A DNA stretch of 21,196 nt from the NCBI GenBank assembly GCA_007125875.1, contig SLCI01000038.1:1-21196 (forward strand). Direction: 5' to 3'. Positions 8,231 to 15,973 of this stretch are shown here, piece by piece. Within the stretch, counting starts at the first letter, position 1. Each line of letters begins with the position of its first letter. The notes beneath the pieces were generated by a model that worked only from the letters and a program-made list of their open reading frames with translations, ran no database searches and was not told the origin of the DNA. This stretch comes from Kiritimatiellia bacterium. Lineage in GTDB: Bacteria > Verrucomicrobiota > Kiritimatiellia > SLAD01. The position numbers were made by a program, and so were the translations under genes.

Positions 8231-8281
8231 GCCCAGTCTTCGCCTTGCTGGTGAAGCTGTTCATCTAAGGGAGTTTTATTC

Positions 8282-8968
8282 ATGGTCGTTGGTCATTTCA
8301 AATGGGTTGCCTTGTCTGGTGCCATAGCTGCCGTGTTTATCGTTGCGGGTTGTGCCGAATCGGAAGTGCCCAAACGTAGCTATCAAGAATTCATTGTCGA
8401 GGCGCCGCCACCAGGAGATCACCATCACCACCTTCACCACGATCATGCCCATACAATAACCGATAGCGAGATGCCCGCGGATCATGTGCATGCGGACATG
8501 CGGGATATCCCAATGCCTATTCAGCGACGTCCTGGCCAAGCGGCCACTTTCGAATGGGATACTCCGGAGGGCTGGCGAGAAGAGGCTGGAGCAGGTATGC
8601 GCCTCGCCACACTTTGGGTCAGTGACAACGGTGGCGAAGTTGAATGTACACTAATCGTACTGGGCGGAGACGCAGGCGGAGTTCAGGCCAATATCGTCCG
8701 GTGGATGGAGCAGGTCCGGATTCAGCCTCCGACAGGATATGAGATGCAAGCGTATTTGGATGGCTTAGAAAAGATTGCCACCGAAGGCGGAGATCGCGGC
8801 GTATTAATCGATTTCGGAGAGTTTGTGCCCGAACCCGAGCAGCTATCCACATTGGCCGCCATTATCGAGCGAGGGTCGGAATCGCTGTTCATAAAGTTGA
8901 CTGGACCTCGGCAATTACTTGAACAGGAACGAAGTGCTTTTAATCAATTGGCTCAATCCATCCGATGA
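8282..8968 (+). CDS. Histidine-rich lipoprotein, first gene of a cytochrome c maturation operon
   Basis: The 228-residue product starts with a lipoprotein signal peptide and lipobox (FIVAGC, acylated Cys24). After a short linker comes HHHHLHHDHAH (residues 47-57) with further His at 68 and 70, a likely metal-binding stretch. The rest (about 88-228) starts with FEWDTPEGWREEAGAGMRLA and includes LGGDAGGVQANIVRWMEQV; I have seen this pattern in uncharacterised PVC-group lipoproteins but know no assigned function. A strong ribosome site (TAAGGGAG, 8266-8273) fixes the ATG. The stop overlaps the resB start as ATGA, so the two are translationally coupled. That context suggests a role near cytochrome c assembly, perhaps holding copper or another metal; this is inference. 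Confidence 0.85.
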   Translation: MVVGHFKWVALSGAIAAVFIVAGCAESEVPKRSYQEFIVEAPPPGDHHHHLHHDHAHTITDSEMPADHVHADMRDIPMPIQRRPGQAATFEWDTPEGWREEAGAGMRLATLWVSDNGGEVECTLIVLGGDAGGVQANIVRWMEQVRIQPPTGYEMQAYLDGLEKIATEGGDRGVLIDFGEFVPEPEQLSTLAAIIERGSESLFIKLTGPRQLLEQERSAFNQLAQSIR

Positions 8969-10089
8969 CAGTAGGTCTCATGAAGCATTTATTCGCATTT
9001 TTCCTTTCACTACGTCTAACCGTTGTTTGTCTGCTGCTGTTGTGCGTCCTGACAGTGGTGGGCACCTTATATCAAGTCGACTACGGCCTCTACACCGCTC
9101 AGCAACGCTTTTTCGACTCTTGGATAGTACTCTTCTTTGGCGTAATCCCATTCCCGGGCACCCAATTGGTGTTGCTCTTTCTCTTCATCAATTTGTTTGC
9201 CAACATGATGCTTCGGTTTCAGTACGGCGCGAAGCAGTCCGGCATCATCATGATTCATCTCGGTTTGATGTTGTTGCTTGCGGGCGGATGGGTGACTCGC
9301 CAGTTTGGCCAGGAAATGTTCCTGACACTGCAAGAGGGGGAAGGCTCCAATCTCGCCTCGGACTACCATGACTGGGAAATCGCGTTATGGCGTGAAGGCC
9401 AAACGCGTATGCGCGATGTGGTTGCCATTGACGCCGACTACGCCAAACCCGGACGCGTCTTGCCGTTCGAGGAATTTGGTCTTCGCCTTGTGGTGGAAGA
9501 ATTTCACCGCCATGCCCGCGCTTTTCGGTCAACCGATCCCAACGCAGATTTTGGTATTCTCAATTCAACCAGACTCATACGGCTTGATCCTGCTCGACCA
9601 CATTGGGAACCGCAGGAAAATGTGCCTGGCGGCATGTTTCTGATCCAAACTGCTGACGGCCAAAGCCAGCCGCTACTGCTTTTCGGAGGTGACCAAGCGC
9701 CCACAATCTTCGAGCATAATGGGGAGGAAATTGCACTATCACTACGGCGGAAGCGCTATCAATTGCCGATGAATATTCTGTTGCTCAACTTCGAAAAGAC
9801 GTTCCACCCCAACAGTGATATCCCGCGCAGCTTCGCCAGCGCCATTGAGGTCGATCTGCAGGGCGTGACGCGCGATGTCCTGATTGAGATGAATCGCCCA
9901 TTTCGTTATCAGGGCTATACCTTTTACCAAGCATCCTATGCCGATTTGGATCATGGCCAGCATCTTTCGACCTTTGCCATTGTGCTTAACTATGGGCGGG
10001 TCATTCCCTATCTTGCCACCGCCATAACATTTGTTGGGTTATCGGTTCACTTTCTTATAGCCCTCTACACTCGCAGGAGAGATTTGTGA
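8965..10089 (+). CDS. resB: ResB-like cytochrome c biogenesis protein
   Basis: Partner of CcsA in system II cytochrome c maturation, which delivers haem across the membrane and attaches it to apocytochromes. The 374-residue protein shows the ResB plan: membrane segments at about 14-34, 65-84 and 93-110, a large extracytoplasmic domain (about 115-340), and a last membrane segment at about 345-366 ending in basic residues. YGLYTAQQRFFDSWIVLFFG followed by IPFPG and FLFINLFANMM is typical of PVC-group ResB proteins. His98 in the third segment (IMIHLGLMLLLAGG) is a candidate haem ligand. The start at 8965 overlaps the previous stop as ATGA; Met6 (8980) is a possible alternative. It is shorter than classic ResB (about 450-540) but complete. 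It overlaps ccsA by one base. Confidence 0.88.
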   Translation: MTVGLMKHLFAFFLSLRLTVVCLLLLCVLTVVGTLYQVDYGLYTAQQRFFDSWIVLFFGVIPFPGTQLVLLFLFINLFANMMLRFQYGAKQSGIIMIHLGLMLLLAGGWVTRQFGQEMFLTLQEGEGSNLASDYHDWEIALWREGQTRMRDVVAIDADYAKPGRVLPFEEFGLRLVVEEFHRHARAFRSTDPNADFGILNSTRLIRLDPARPHWEPQENVPGGMFLIQTADGQSQPLLLFGGDQAPTIFEHNGEEIALSLRRKRYQLPMNILLLNFEKTFHPNSDIPRSFASAIEVDLQGVTRDVLIEMNRPFRYQGYTFYQASYADLDHGQHLSTFAIVLNYGRVIPYLATAITFVGLSVHFLIALYTRRRDL

Positions 10090-12047
10090 TGATGCGTTTT
10101 TGGTATGGCCTATTCATCATAGCGTGCGGATTATCAGTCCCCGCGACGCTGGCATACAACTATGAGGCAGTGGAAGACCCCGCGGTTGTAGCAGACACCA
10201 TCGCAGAGATGGATGAGATGGCTGAATCTGTTGTTAGCCAACTTCGCCTCGATGACCTCACAGAGTTTCGCCGTCTTCCAGTGCTGCACAACGGGCGAAA
10301 AATGCCGATGCAAACCTACGCGCGCTTGCTGCTGGTTCAGCTTTCTGGGCGCACATCATATGAGGGTGAACCGGCTGAGTCTTGGTTGGCTCGGTTAATC
10401 TTGGATCCCGTATCGACACTCGATGATCGCGTGTTCCTCATCAATCATCCGGAAGTGGCGCAAGCGCTGAATATCCCAGTGGATGAAAATCGCCGCTATA
10501 GCTTCACTGATCTGCATGGCGCGATGGGACGATTAGGTAACCTCGCTCAGCGCGCAGCGCGGTTGGAATCGGATGATCGCTCTCAAGTCGAGAACGAGCT
10601 GCTGCGGCTTTATGCCAATCAGGTCCTGTACCTCGACATCTATCACAGCTTCGAGTTTGCCCGACCGCATCCGGCTTTTGCGATTGAACATGATGAGCTG
10701 ATCCAGGCGCTGGATTTGCCAAGGCAGGATCGGCCCTATCGCTTTTTCGATATCTTTGTGCGGGCAGGTTCGCTTCAGTCATTGATTGAACCCTTGGCAA
10801 CGAAACAGCCCGATCAGTGGTCTGACCTAGAGCATGCCGCCTATGCCTTATCCAGTCGTATGTATGATTGGTCCCAACGTCATCAGGAATCTACTTTTGT
10901 CATGATCCCGTTGATGTCGCACGGCGAAGAAACGTGGCTCTCCGCCTGGGATTCGTTTGCGCTGGGCTTTCGAGACGCGACGTCATTGGAAATACTGAAT
11001 GCCCTCGCTGAGATGGCCGAAGCGTATCAAGCAGGACAACAACTTGACTTTGATATGGCCGCCAGACATTTCAGGCGACTTGTCGCCGAACGTTTGGATG
11101 ATGATCGGGGTATGGCGAATCTCGATCGGGAAGTACGCTTCAACGACCTGAATGCATTACATCGTGCCACATGGCTCTATGGCTGGGCCTTTTTCGTCAG
11201 CCTCTTCGCGCTGATGGGGCGGAGTCGCTGGCCCTACAGTATTAGCTTGTTGCTGCTGGCGTTAGCCTTTGTCTTGCACAGTACCGGTATGATCATGCGC
11301 ATGGTGATTATGGGACGTCCGCCCATGACCAACCTCTATGCGACCTTTATTTTCGTGTCATGGGTGTGTGTCATTCTTGGGCTCTTCGTTGAACTGTTTC
11401 AGCGCAACCGAATGGGTGTGCTGACCGGTAGCTTGTCTGGCGTTCTGCTGCTGATGTTCTCGCGTCGATTCGAAATGGAAGGCGACACGATGGGTGCCGT
11501 TGTTGCCGTGCTGGACTCGAATTTCTGGTTATCCACACATGTCACCACCATCACGGCTGGCTATGCGGGCTGTCTTTTGGCGGGTGTCATTGGTCATGTC
11601 TGGTTGTTGCAAGCTGCGATCAATCCGATGCGTACCGAACGCTTGCGCTCGATTTACTATGCGATGATGGCCATGCTGGGCTTTGGTTTAACCTTCTCAT
11701 TCCTAGGCACCATGTTGGGCGGCGTTTGGGCCGATCAGTCCTGGGGCCGTTTCTGGGGCTGGGATCCAAAAGAAAATGGTGCGCTGCTGATTGTCCTGTG
11801 GACCGCCGTTCTGTATCACGCCCGATTGGGGCGCATGATCGGCGATGTGGCCATGGCCGCTGGCACCATCGTGGGCGCGATTATCGTGATGATGGCGTGG
11901 CTAGGCGTGAACTTGCTCGGCGTAGGTCTACACTCATACGGGTTCACCTCCGGACTCGCGACCAATCTATTCGCCTACACCGCCTTCGAACTGCTCTTTA
12001 TCGCGATCTTGGCTCCGCTGGCGAAGTGGCGCATGGTGAACGTTTAA
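10089..12047 (+). CDS. ccsA: Cytochrome c biogenesis protein CcsA with long extracytoplasmic N-terminus
   Basis: Haem-handling component of system II cytochrome c maturation. A cleavable signal or first membrane segment (ACGLSVPATLA) is followed by about 330 extracytoplasmic residues, including RLPVLHNGRKMPMQTYAR near 58-75. The C-terminal half (about 355-650) is a multi-spanning CcsA domain with the tryptophan-rich haem motif WGRFWGWDPKENGALL (about 553-568). Conserved-type histidines occur in LHSTGM (about 397), STHVTTITAGY (about 482) and LHSYGF (about 613). Plain CcsA is about 320 residues, so the N-terminus is an added domain, as seen in several PVC and Bacteroidota proteins. The ATG at 10089 overlaps the resB stop as TGATG; a GTG at 10086 is also in frame. 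The 3' end overlaps the convergent gene by 50 bp. Confidence 0.9.
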   Translation: MMRFWYGLFIIACGLSVPATLAYNYEAVEDPAVVADTIAEMDEMAESVVSQLRLDDLTEFRRLPVLHNGRKMPMQTYARLLLVQLSGRTSYEGEPAESWLARLILDPVSTLDDRVFLINHPEVAQALNIPVDENRRYSFTDLHGAMGRLGNLAQRAARLESDDRSQVENELLRLYANQVLYLDIYHSFEFARPHPAFAIEHDELIQALDLPRQDRPYRFFDIFVRAGSLQSLIEPLATKQPDQWSDLEHAAYALSSRMYDWSQRHQESTFVMIPLMSHGEETWLSAWDSFALGFRDATSLEILNALAEMAEAYQAGQQLDFDMAARHFRRLVAERLDDDRGMANLDREVRFNDLNALHRATWLYGWAFFVSLFALMGRSRWPYSISLLLLALAFVLHSTGMIMRMVIMGRPPMTNLYATFIFVSWVCVILGLFVELFQRNRMGVLTGSLSGVLLLMFSRRFEMEGDTMGAVVAVLDSNFWLSTHVTTITAGYAGCLLAGVIGHVWLLQAAINPMRTERLRSIYYAMMAMLGFGLTFSFLGTMLGGVWADQSWGRFWGWDPKENGALLIVLWTAVLYHARLGRMIGDVAMAAGTIVGAIIVMMAWLGVNLLGVGLHSYGFTSGLATNLFAYTAFELLFIAILAPLAKWRMVNV

Positions 12048-12813
12048 GTCGACGCCGTAGTTTCCGATAATGGGGTACCCAGCGCAGCGGCTTCGGCAGA
12101 AAGCGCGCCACTTTCATGCACCGTCTGGTCACTCTCCAGCAGCCACGTGTCCAACGCGTGCTCTGTAATCCCAACGCCGGATGTAATGCCGCAGGAATCG
12201 GTTCAGTAACCCATGCGCGTGTGATGGGCGCTATACACCTAAGTAGCAAAGGTTGCTCGGGGCGTACAATCGCTTGAGTCATGTCGCGGCACACCGGTTC
12301 ACTACCCAACTTTCCACTCGCTGTCATCTCATCGTAATAGCCCATGAACGACGCCCAGTTGTGAGGTTCGGTTGGCTTCGAGAGGCCAAATCGACCGCCA
12401 AATTCCAGCATTTGCGCGAAATAGGCATCCTTTTCCGAGTCGCTCAGTGGTCCCACGCTCCACTCGTATAGATCAATGCTGCTCTTCATCAGGGTCGCCA
12501 GCACCCAAAGCTGAGCCTCAGGATCCATGCCGGAATAGCCCGGACCCGCAATATCGCGATGTAGCGACACCATTTTCTGCCCGATCGCTTCTGCTTCCGT
12601 TGCCGTGCCGAACACAATCGAGTAGACCGTATGCAGCGTCCGAAAAAGGCGTCGAAAGGGCCTTGCCTGAAAATCGCTGAATTCCGCCACCCCCCGCGCC
12701 ACGATAGGATGCGCCACCTGCAATACGAGCGTCGCAGGCCCACCAACGATCAAGACGCTCTCGCGCGCAACCCGTTGGATCACGGAGTCGATAGGGAAAG
12801 CGGTATAATTCAT
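11998..12813 (-). CDS. Oxygenase MpaB/DUF2236 family protein
   Basis: The 271-residue product resembles the MpaB/DUF2236 family, related to haem-dependent latex-clearing oxygenases. Family features visible: the opening RVARESVLIVGGPATLVLQ with VAHP following, VYSIVFGTATEAEA, the His motif KMVSLHRDIAG (His85), and WVLATLMKSSIDLYE. The C-terminal LPKPLRWVPHYRKLRRRL fits the basic end of the family, although the last 20 residues (rich in Arg, Pro and Ser) are coded inside the ccsA 3' end and look unconserved. No signal peptide is seen. Whether it binds haem and what it oxidises are unknown. It is transcribed toward ccsA, overlapping it by 50 bp. No convincing promoter was found in the 184-bp spacer before rpmE. 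Confidence 0.85.
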   Translation of the reverse strand: MNYTAFPIDSVIQRVARESVLIVGGPATLVLQVAHPIVARGVAEFSDFQARPFRRLFRTLHTVYSIVFGTATEAEAIGQKMVSLHRDIAGPGYSGMDPEAQLWVLATLMKSSIDLYEWSVGPLSDSEKDAYFAQMLEFGGRFGLSKPTEPHNWASFMGYYDEMTASGKLGSEPVCRDMTQAIVRPEQPLLLRCIAPITRAWVTEPIPAALHPALGLQSTRWTRGCWRVTRRCMKVARFLPKPLRWVPHYRKLRRRLKRSPCATSPAEPRSR

Positions 12814-12935
12814 TCTTCTAGCCCATATTTCCGAATTTTTGGCTGCCGTTTAACAAAAGCGACTATGCATTTACTTCAACCATCACGCATGGTATCAGCA
12901 AGTTTCGGTCGGAGCGATATTTGTCGGCAAAACGC

Positions 12936-12963
12936 TTGCAAATGTGCGCAACCGTGTTAATCT
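12936..12963 (+). promoter_or_regulatory. Possible rpmE promoter
   Basis: TTGCAA (12936-12941) is followed after 16 bp by TAATCT (12958-12963), a moderate -35/-10 match 35 bp upstream of the rpmE ATG. The 16-bp spacing agrees with the two stronger promoters in the window. The remainder of the 184-bp spacer (12814-12997) shows nothing else clear. Confidence 0.35.
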
Positions 12964-12997
12964 CTCGCCCTTCGAAATCAAGCAGTTGAGGTAGTTT

Positions 12998-13213
12998 ATG
13001 AAGATCGATATTCATCCTAAGTATGTTGACGCAGTCATCTCGTGTGCGTGCGGCAATGTTGTAAAGACGCGTTCCACGGTAAAAGAGATGCACGTGAACA
13101 CCTGTTCCGCCTGTCATCCGTTCTTTACGGGCCAGGCTAAGTTCATCGACACCGAAGGTCGAGTCGAGCGCTTCCGTAAGCGTTATGGCGCGAAGACCGC
13201 CAGCAAGAAGTAG
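12998..13213 (+). CDS. rpmE: 50S ribosomal protein L31, zinc-binding type
   Basis: The 71-residue product is a full-length L31 protein of the large ribosomal subunit, bridging to the small subunit. It starts MKIDIHPKYVDAVISCACGN and keeps four cysteines (16, 18, 36, 39; CAC and CSAC) that bind zinc in the C+ form of L31. FFTGQAKFIDTEGRVERFRK is the family's hallmark end. A TTGAGG ribosome site sits upstream. It appears to be a single-gene transcript with its own terminator at 13231-13265, followed by prfA; the rpmE-prfA pairing is common in bacteria. As a C+ L31 it could be exchanged for a zinc-free paralogue in zinc shortage, but no such paralogue is in the window. Confidence 0.97.
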   Translation: MKIDIHPKYVDAVISCACGNVVKTRSTVKEMHVNTCSACHPFFTGQAKFIDTEGRVERFRKRYGAKTASKK

Positions 13214-13230
13214 CTCAATTTCAGCGAGTA

Positions 13231-13265
13231 GGGCCGGATCACGCCAATGGCGGTTCCGGCCCTTT
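13231..13265 (+). terminator. Intrinsic terminator of rpmE
   Basis: GGGCCGGA (13231-13238) pairs with TCCGGCCC (13255-13262). Inside the loop CGCC (13242-13245) and GGCG (13249-13252) form a second stem around AAT. The hairpin is followed by TTTGCTTT and begins 17 bp after the rpmE stop. Confidence 0.75.
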
Positions 13266-13302
13266 GCTTTGATCTGAGCAACACTCAGCTTTCACTTTCC
13301 CC

Positions 13303-14388
13303 ATGATTGATACGGCATATGTCGAACAAATGCGCCAGCGACTCGCTTCGCTGGAATCCGATTTGTCGAATCCTGCCGTCGTCGAAGATCAAAAGCGTTA
13401 CCGCGCGATCATTGATGATCACACCCACGTTAAGCGTATCCTCGAAAAGGCTGATGCGTACACCCGCCTGCTGGCGGAAATCAGCGATAATGAGGCGTTA
13501 TTAGCGGACAGCGAAACCGATCCGGAGATCGTGGAAATGGCCAAATCAGAACTGGCCATGCTGCGAAAGCAGGAACCGAAAGCAGAGCGCGAATGGAAGG
13601 CCGCGTTACTGCCGCCCAGCCCGGACGATAGCCGGAACACCATCTTGGAAGTCCGCGCCGGTACCGGTGGTGAAGAGGCCGCGCTTTTTGCGGGCGACCT
13701 GCACCGGATGTACACGCGCTATGCTGAGAACCAAGGCTGGAAAGTCAGCGTACTCGACGCCAGCCCATCGACGCGTGGCGGCTATAAAGAGATTATTTTC
13801 TCTGTTGAGGGCGAGAATGTGTATCGCACACTGCGCTACGAAAGTGGGGGGCACCGCGTACAGCGTATCCCGGTCACAGAAGCGGGTGGGCGTATTCACA
13901 CCTCGGCGGCTACCGTCGCGGTATTGCCCGAGGCTGATGAGGTCGATGAAATTGATATCAAGCCCGAGGAAATCCGAGTGGATATCTATCGCTCGTCCGG
14001 GCCAGGTGGCCAGAGTGTCAACACAACTGATTCCGCCGTGCGTATTACCCATATCCCGACGCAGTTGATCGTGACGTGCCAGGACGAGAAGTCTCAGCAT
14101 CGTAACAAAGACAAAGCCATGCGCGTGCTGCGCGCGCGCTTACTGGATCTGAAGCGTAGTGAAGAAGCCGCAAAAGAAGCCGACGAGCGACGCACCCAGA
14201 TCGGGTCAGGCGATCGCAGCGAGCGTATCCGCACCTATAATTTCCCGCAAAATCGTATGACCGATCATCGCATCAACCTGACCCTCTACAATTTGGATAA
14301 AATTATCGAAGGTGATTTGGATGATCTACTCAACGCGCTCTACGAGCACGACATGGATCTCAAGTTGAAAGACCGGATGAGCGGTTAA
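13303..14388 (+). CDS. prfA: Peptide chain release factor 1
   Basis: Reads UAA and UAG stop codons and triggers peptide release. At 361 residues it is the normal RF1 length. The stop-codon recognition tripeptide PVT (residues 190-192, in RIPVTEAGGR) is the PxT form of RF1 rather than the SPF of RF2. The GGQ motif that enters the peptidyl-transferase centre is in SSGPGGQSVNTTDSAVRITH (Gly235-Gly236-Gln237), and the charged N-terminal coiled region is present. The ATG is preceded by CTTTCACTTTCCCC with no Shine-Dalgarno sequence, but homology supports this start. A small hairpin (CTGAG at 13274-13278 with CTCAG at 13284-13288) lies in the leader. prmC (hemK), often next to prfA, is absent; argH follows instead. 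Confidence 0.97.
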   Translation: MIDTAYVEQMRQRLASLESDLSNPAVVEDQKRYRAIIDDHTHVKRILEKADAYTRLLAEISDNEALLADSETDPEIVEMAKSELAMLRKQEPKAEREWKAALLPPSPDDSRNTILEVRAGTGGEEAALFAGDLHRMYTRYAENQGWKVSVLDASPSTRGGYKEIIFSVEGENVYRTLRYESGGHRVQRIPVTEAGGRIHTSAATVAVLPEADEVDEIDIKPEEIRVDIYRSSGPGGQSVNTTDSAVRITHIPTQLIVTCQDEKSQHRNKDKAMRVLRARLLDLKRSEEAAKEADERRTQIGSGDRSERIRTYNFPQNRMTDHRINLTLYNLDKIIEGDLDDLLNALYEHDMDLKLKDRMSG

Positions 14389-14437
14389 GCCCGCGCGTTT
14401 CGGCGGGCTAAACGCATGCCTGCAGATCGTCTTGTAG

Positions 14438-14468
14438 GGCCGCCGCTTGCGGCTGGCCGTTTCGCTTA
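14438..14468 (+). terminator. GC-rich hairpin after prfA, possible terminator
   Basis: GGCC-GCCG (14438-14445) pairs with CGGC-T-GGCC (14450-14458) around a CTTG loop, with one bulged T. A T-containing but weak tail (GTTTCGCTT) follows. It lies 50 bp after the prfA stop. A second short stem (AGCCCGC at 14388-14394 with GCGGGCT at 14403-14409) overlaps the stop codon and lacks a T-run. Confidence 0.35.
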
Positions 14469-14566
14469 CAACATATCGTCGCTCTCTCCGGCGGTCCGCA
14501 CGCGTTCACCCTTCATCACATCCGCAAGCTCGCTCGGTTTCTTGACCGTAACGTATTCGCCGTGCC

Positions 14567-15973
14567 ATGCTTGGCACCATGAAACAGGAACACCAAACTA
14601 CTGTCGGCGCGATCCAAGACGAGGTGCTGGCCTATACGGCTGGACGCGATGTCGTGTTGGATCAGGCTCTTATCGAAGTCGACTGTATCGGCTCAGCCGC
14701 CCACGTCACAATGCTGTCGGAAATGTCGATCGAACCACCGCTCTTTGGTTCGGAAGACGTGAAGTCGATCATTGCTGCATTGGGCGAGATCATGCAGGCC
14801 GCGCAAAAAGGCGCGTTTGAAATCACCTTAGCTGATCAGGATGTGCATCTCGCAGTAGAACGTGCACTGACTGAGAAACTGGGCGATTTAGGCAAGAAAG
14901 TACATACAGCTCGTAGCCGCAATGATCAGGTGGCAGTCGATCTGCGGTTGTTCGCCAAGACCGAGCTTTTGGATACCATTAAGGACATTGCTGCGTTGGG
15001 CCAAGCATTACAGGCCTTTGCCGCCAAGCATGAGCGGGTACCGATGGTAGGCCGGACCCATATGCAGCCGGGTATGCCGTCCAGCGTCGGCCTCTGGGCC
15101 TGTTCGTATGCCGATGCGCTGCTTGAGGATGTAGCCTTGGTGCAGACAGCGTATCGATTGAATGATCAGTCGCCGCTCGGCGCGGCCGCGAGTTACGGCG
15201 TTCCGTTACCGATCGATCGGCATCGGGTGGCCGAATTGCTTGGTTTTGAAAAGCCGATTCATTCGGTGCTCCACGCCAATAATGCGCGGGGCAAACTCGA
15301 ATCGATTATCCTTTCCGCACTCAGTCAGGTGATGTTGACGTTGTCGCGTTTGGCACAGGACCTGATGCTCTTTACCATGCCGGAGTTTGGCTATTTCACC
15401 TTGCCGGCCGAGTATTGCACCGGTAGCAGCATCATGCCGCAGAAACGTAATCCAGACGTCTTGGAGTTGATCCGGTCGCGGGCGACAAAAGTGATGGCGG
15501 CGTCCGTCGCCATCTTCGATATCGTGAAAGGAGCGCCTTCCGGTTACAACCGCGATTTGCAGGACGCCAAAGAGTATTTCATGGACGGCCTATCCACGAC
15601 CCGAACCTCAGTTCGGATTATGGCATTGATGGTGGAAGGCTTGGAAGTCAACGAAGAGGCCCTGTTGAAGGGCTTCTCGCCGGACGTGTTTGCGACCGAT
15701 CGTGCCCTGCAGCTGGTGGGCGAGGGGATGACATTCCGGGACGCCTATCATCACGTCAAAGAGCATTTGGACGAGCTGGAGTCGATGGACCCACAGGAAG
15801 CCGTGAATGCGAAAACGCATTACGGTGCGACAGCGGGCTTGGACTTGGACGGTGTGGCATCGGCGTATGCCGTGCTGCTTGAGCAAACGAATGCCGCTCG
15901 GCAAGCCCATGACGAGACCGTAAGTTCATTAATCGGCCAACCCTATCCCTTTGTGGATGCGTCAGCGCAATGA
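14567..15973 (+). CDS. argH: Argininosuccinate lyase, short N-terminus
   Basis: Last step of arginine synthesis: splits argininosuccinate into arginine and fumarate. The 468-residue product has the fumarase/aspartase-superfamily signature GSSIMPQKRNPDVLELIRSR (catalytic Ser287/288), the catalytic His165 in VGRTHMQPGMPSS, and HTARSRNDQVAVDLRLF near 113-129. The usual ArgH opening (LWGGRF and the following Ser-Ile-x-x-Asp segment) is missing: the protein begins almost directly at the equivalent of the first helix (LDQALIEVDCIGSAAH). An in-frame stop at 14549 excludes an upstream extension. Starts at 14567 and 14579 are equally possible; neither has a Shine-Dalgarno site. The stop overlaps the next start as ATGA. 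No other arg gene is nearby. Confidence 0.92.
   Translation: MLGTMKQEHQTTVGAIQDEVLAYTAGRDVVLDQALIEVDCIGSAAHVTMLSEMSIEPPLFGSEDVKSIIAALGEIMQAAQKGAFEITLADQDVHLAVERALTEKLGDLGKKVHTARSRNDQVAVDLRLFAKTELLDTIKDIAALGQALQAFAAKHERVPMVGRTHMQPGMPSSVGLWACSYADALLEDVALVQTAYRLNDQSPLGAAASYGVPLPIDRHRVAELLGFEKPIHSVLHANNARGKLESIILSALSQVMLTLSRLAQDLMLFTMPEFGYFTLPAEYCTGSSIMPQKRNPDVLELIRSRATKVMAASVAIFDIVKGAPSGYNRDLQDAKEYFMDGLSTTRTSVRIMALMVEGLEVNEEALLKGFSPDVFATDRALQLVGEGMTFRDAYHHVKEHLDELESMDPQEAVNAKTHYGATAGLDLDGVASAYAVLLEQTNAARQAHDETVSSLIGQPYPFVDASAQ

Noticed and set aside
12863..13117. 84-codon minus-strand frame opposite rpmE
   Set aside because: It mirrors the conserved L31 gene and has no recognisable features.
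14388..14409. Stem overlapping the prfA stop as a terminator
   Set aside because: Seven base pairs with no following T-run.
14542..14547. TTGACC as a -35 box for argH
   Set aside because: No acceptable -10 sequence lies 15-19 bp downstream, where the argH start codon itself falls.
14416..14820. 134-codon plus-strand frame over the prfA-argH gap
   Set aside because: More than half overlaps argH in another frame and the sequence is rich in Arg, Cys and His as expected of a shadow.
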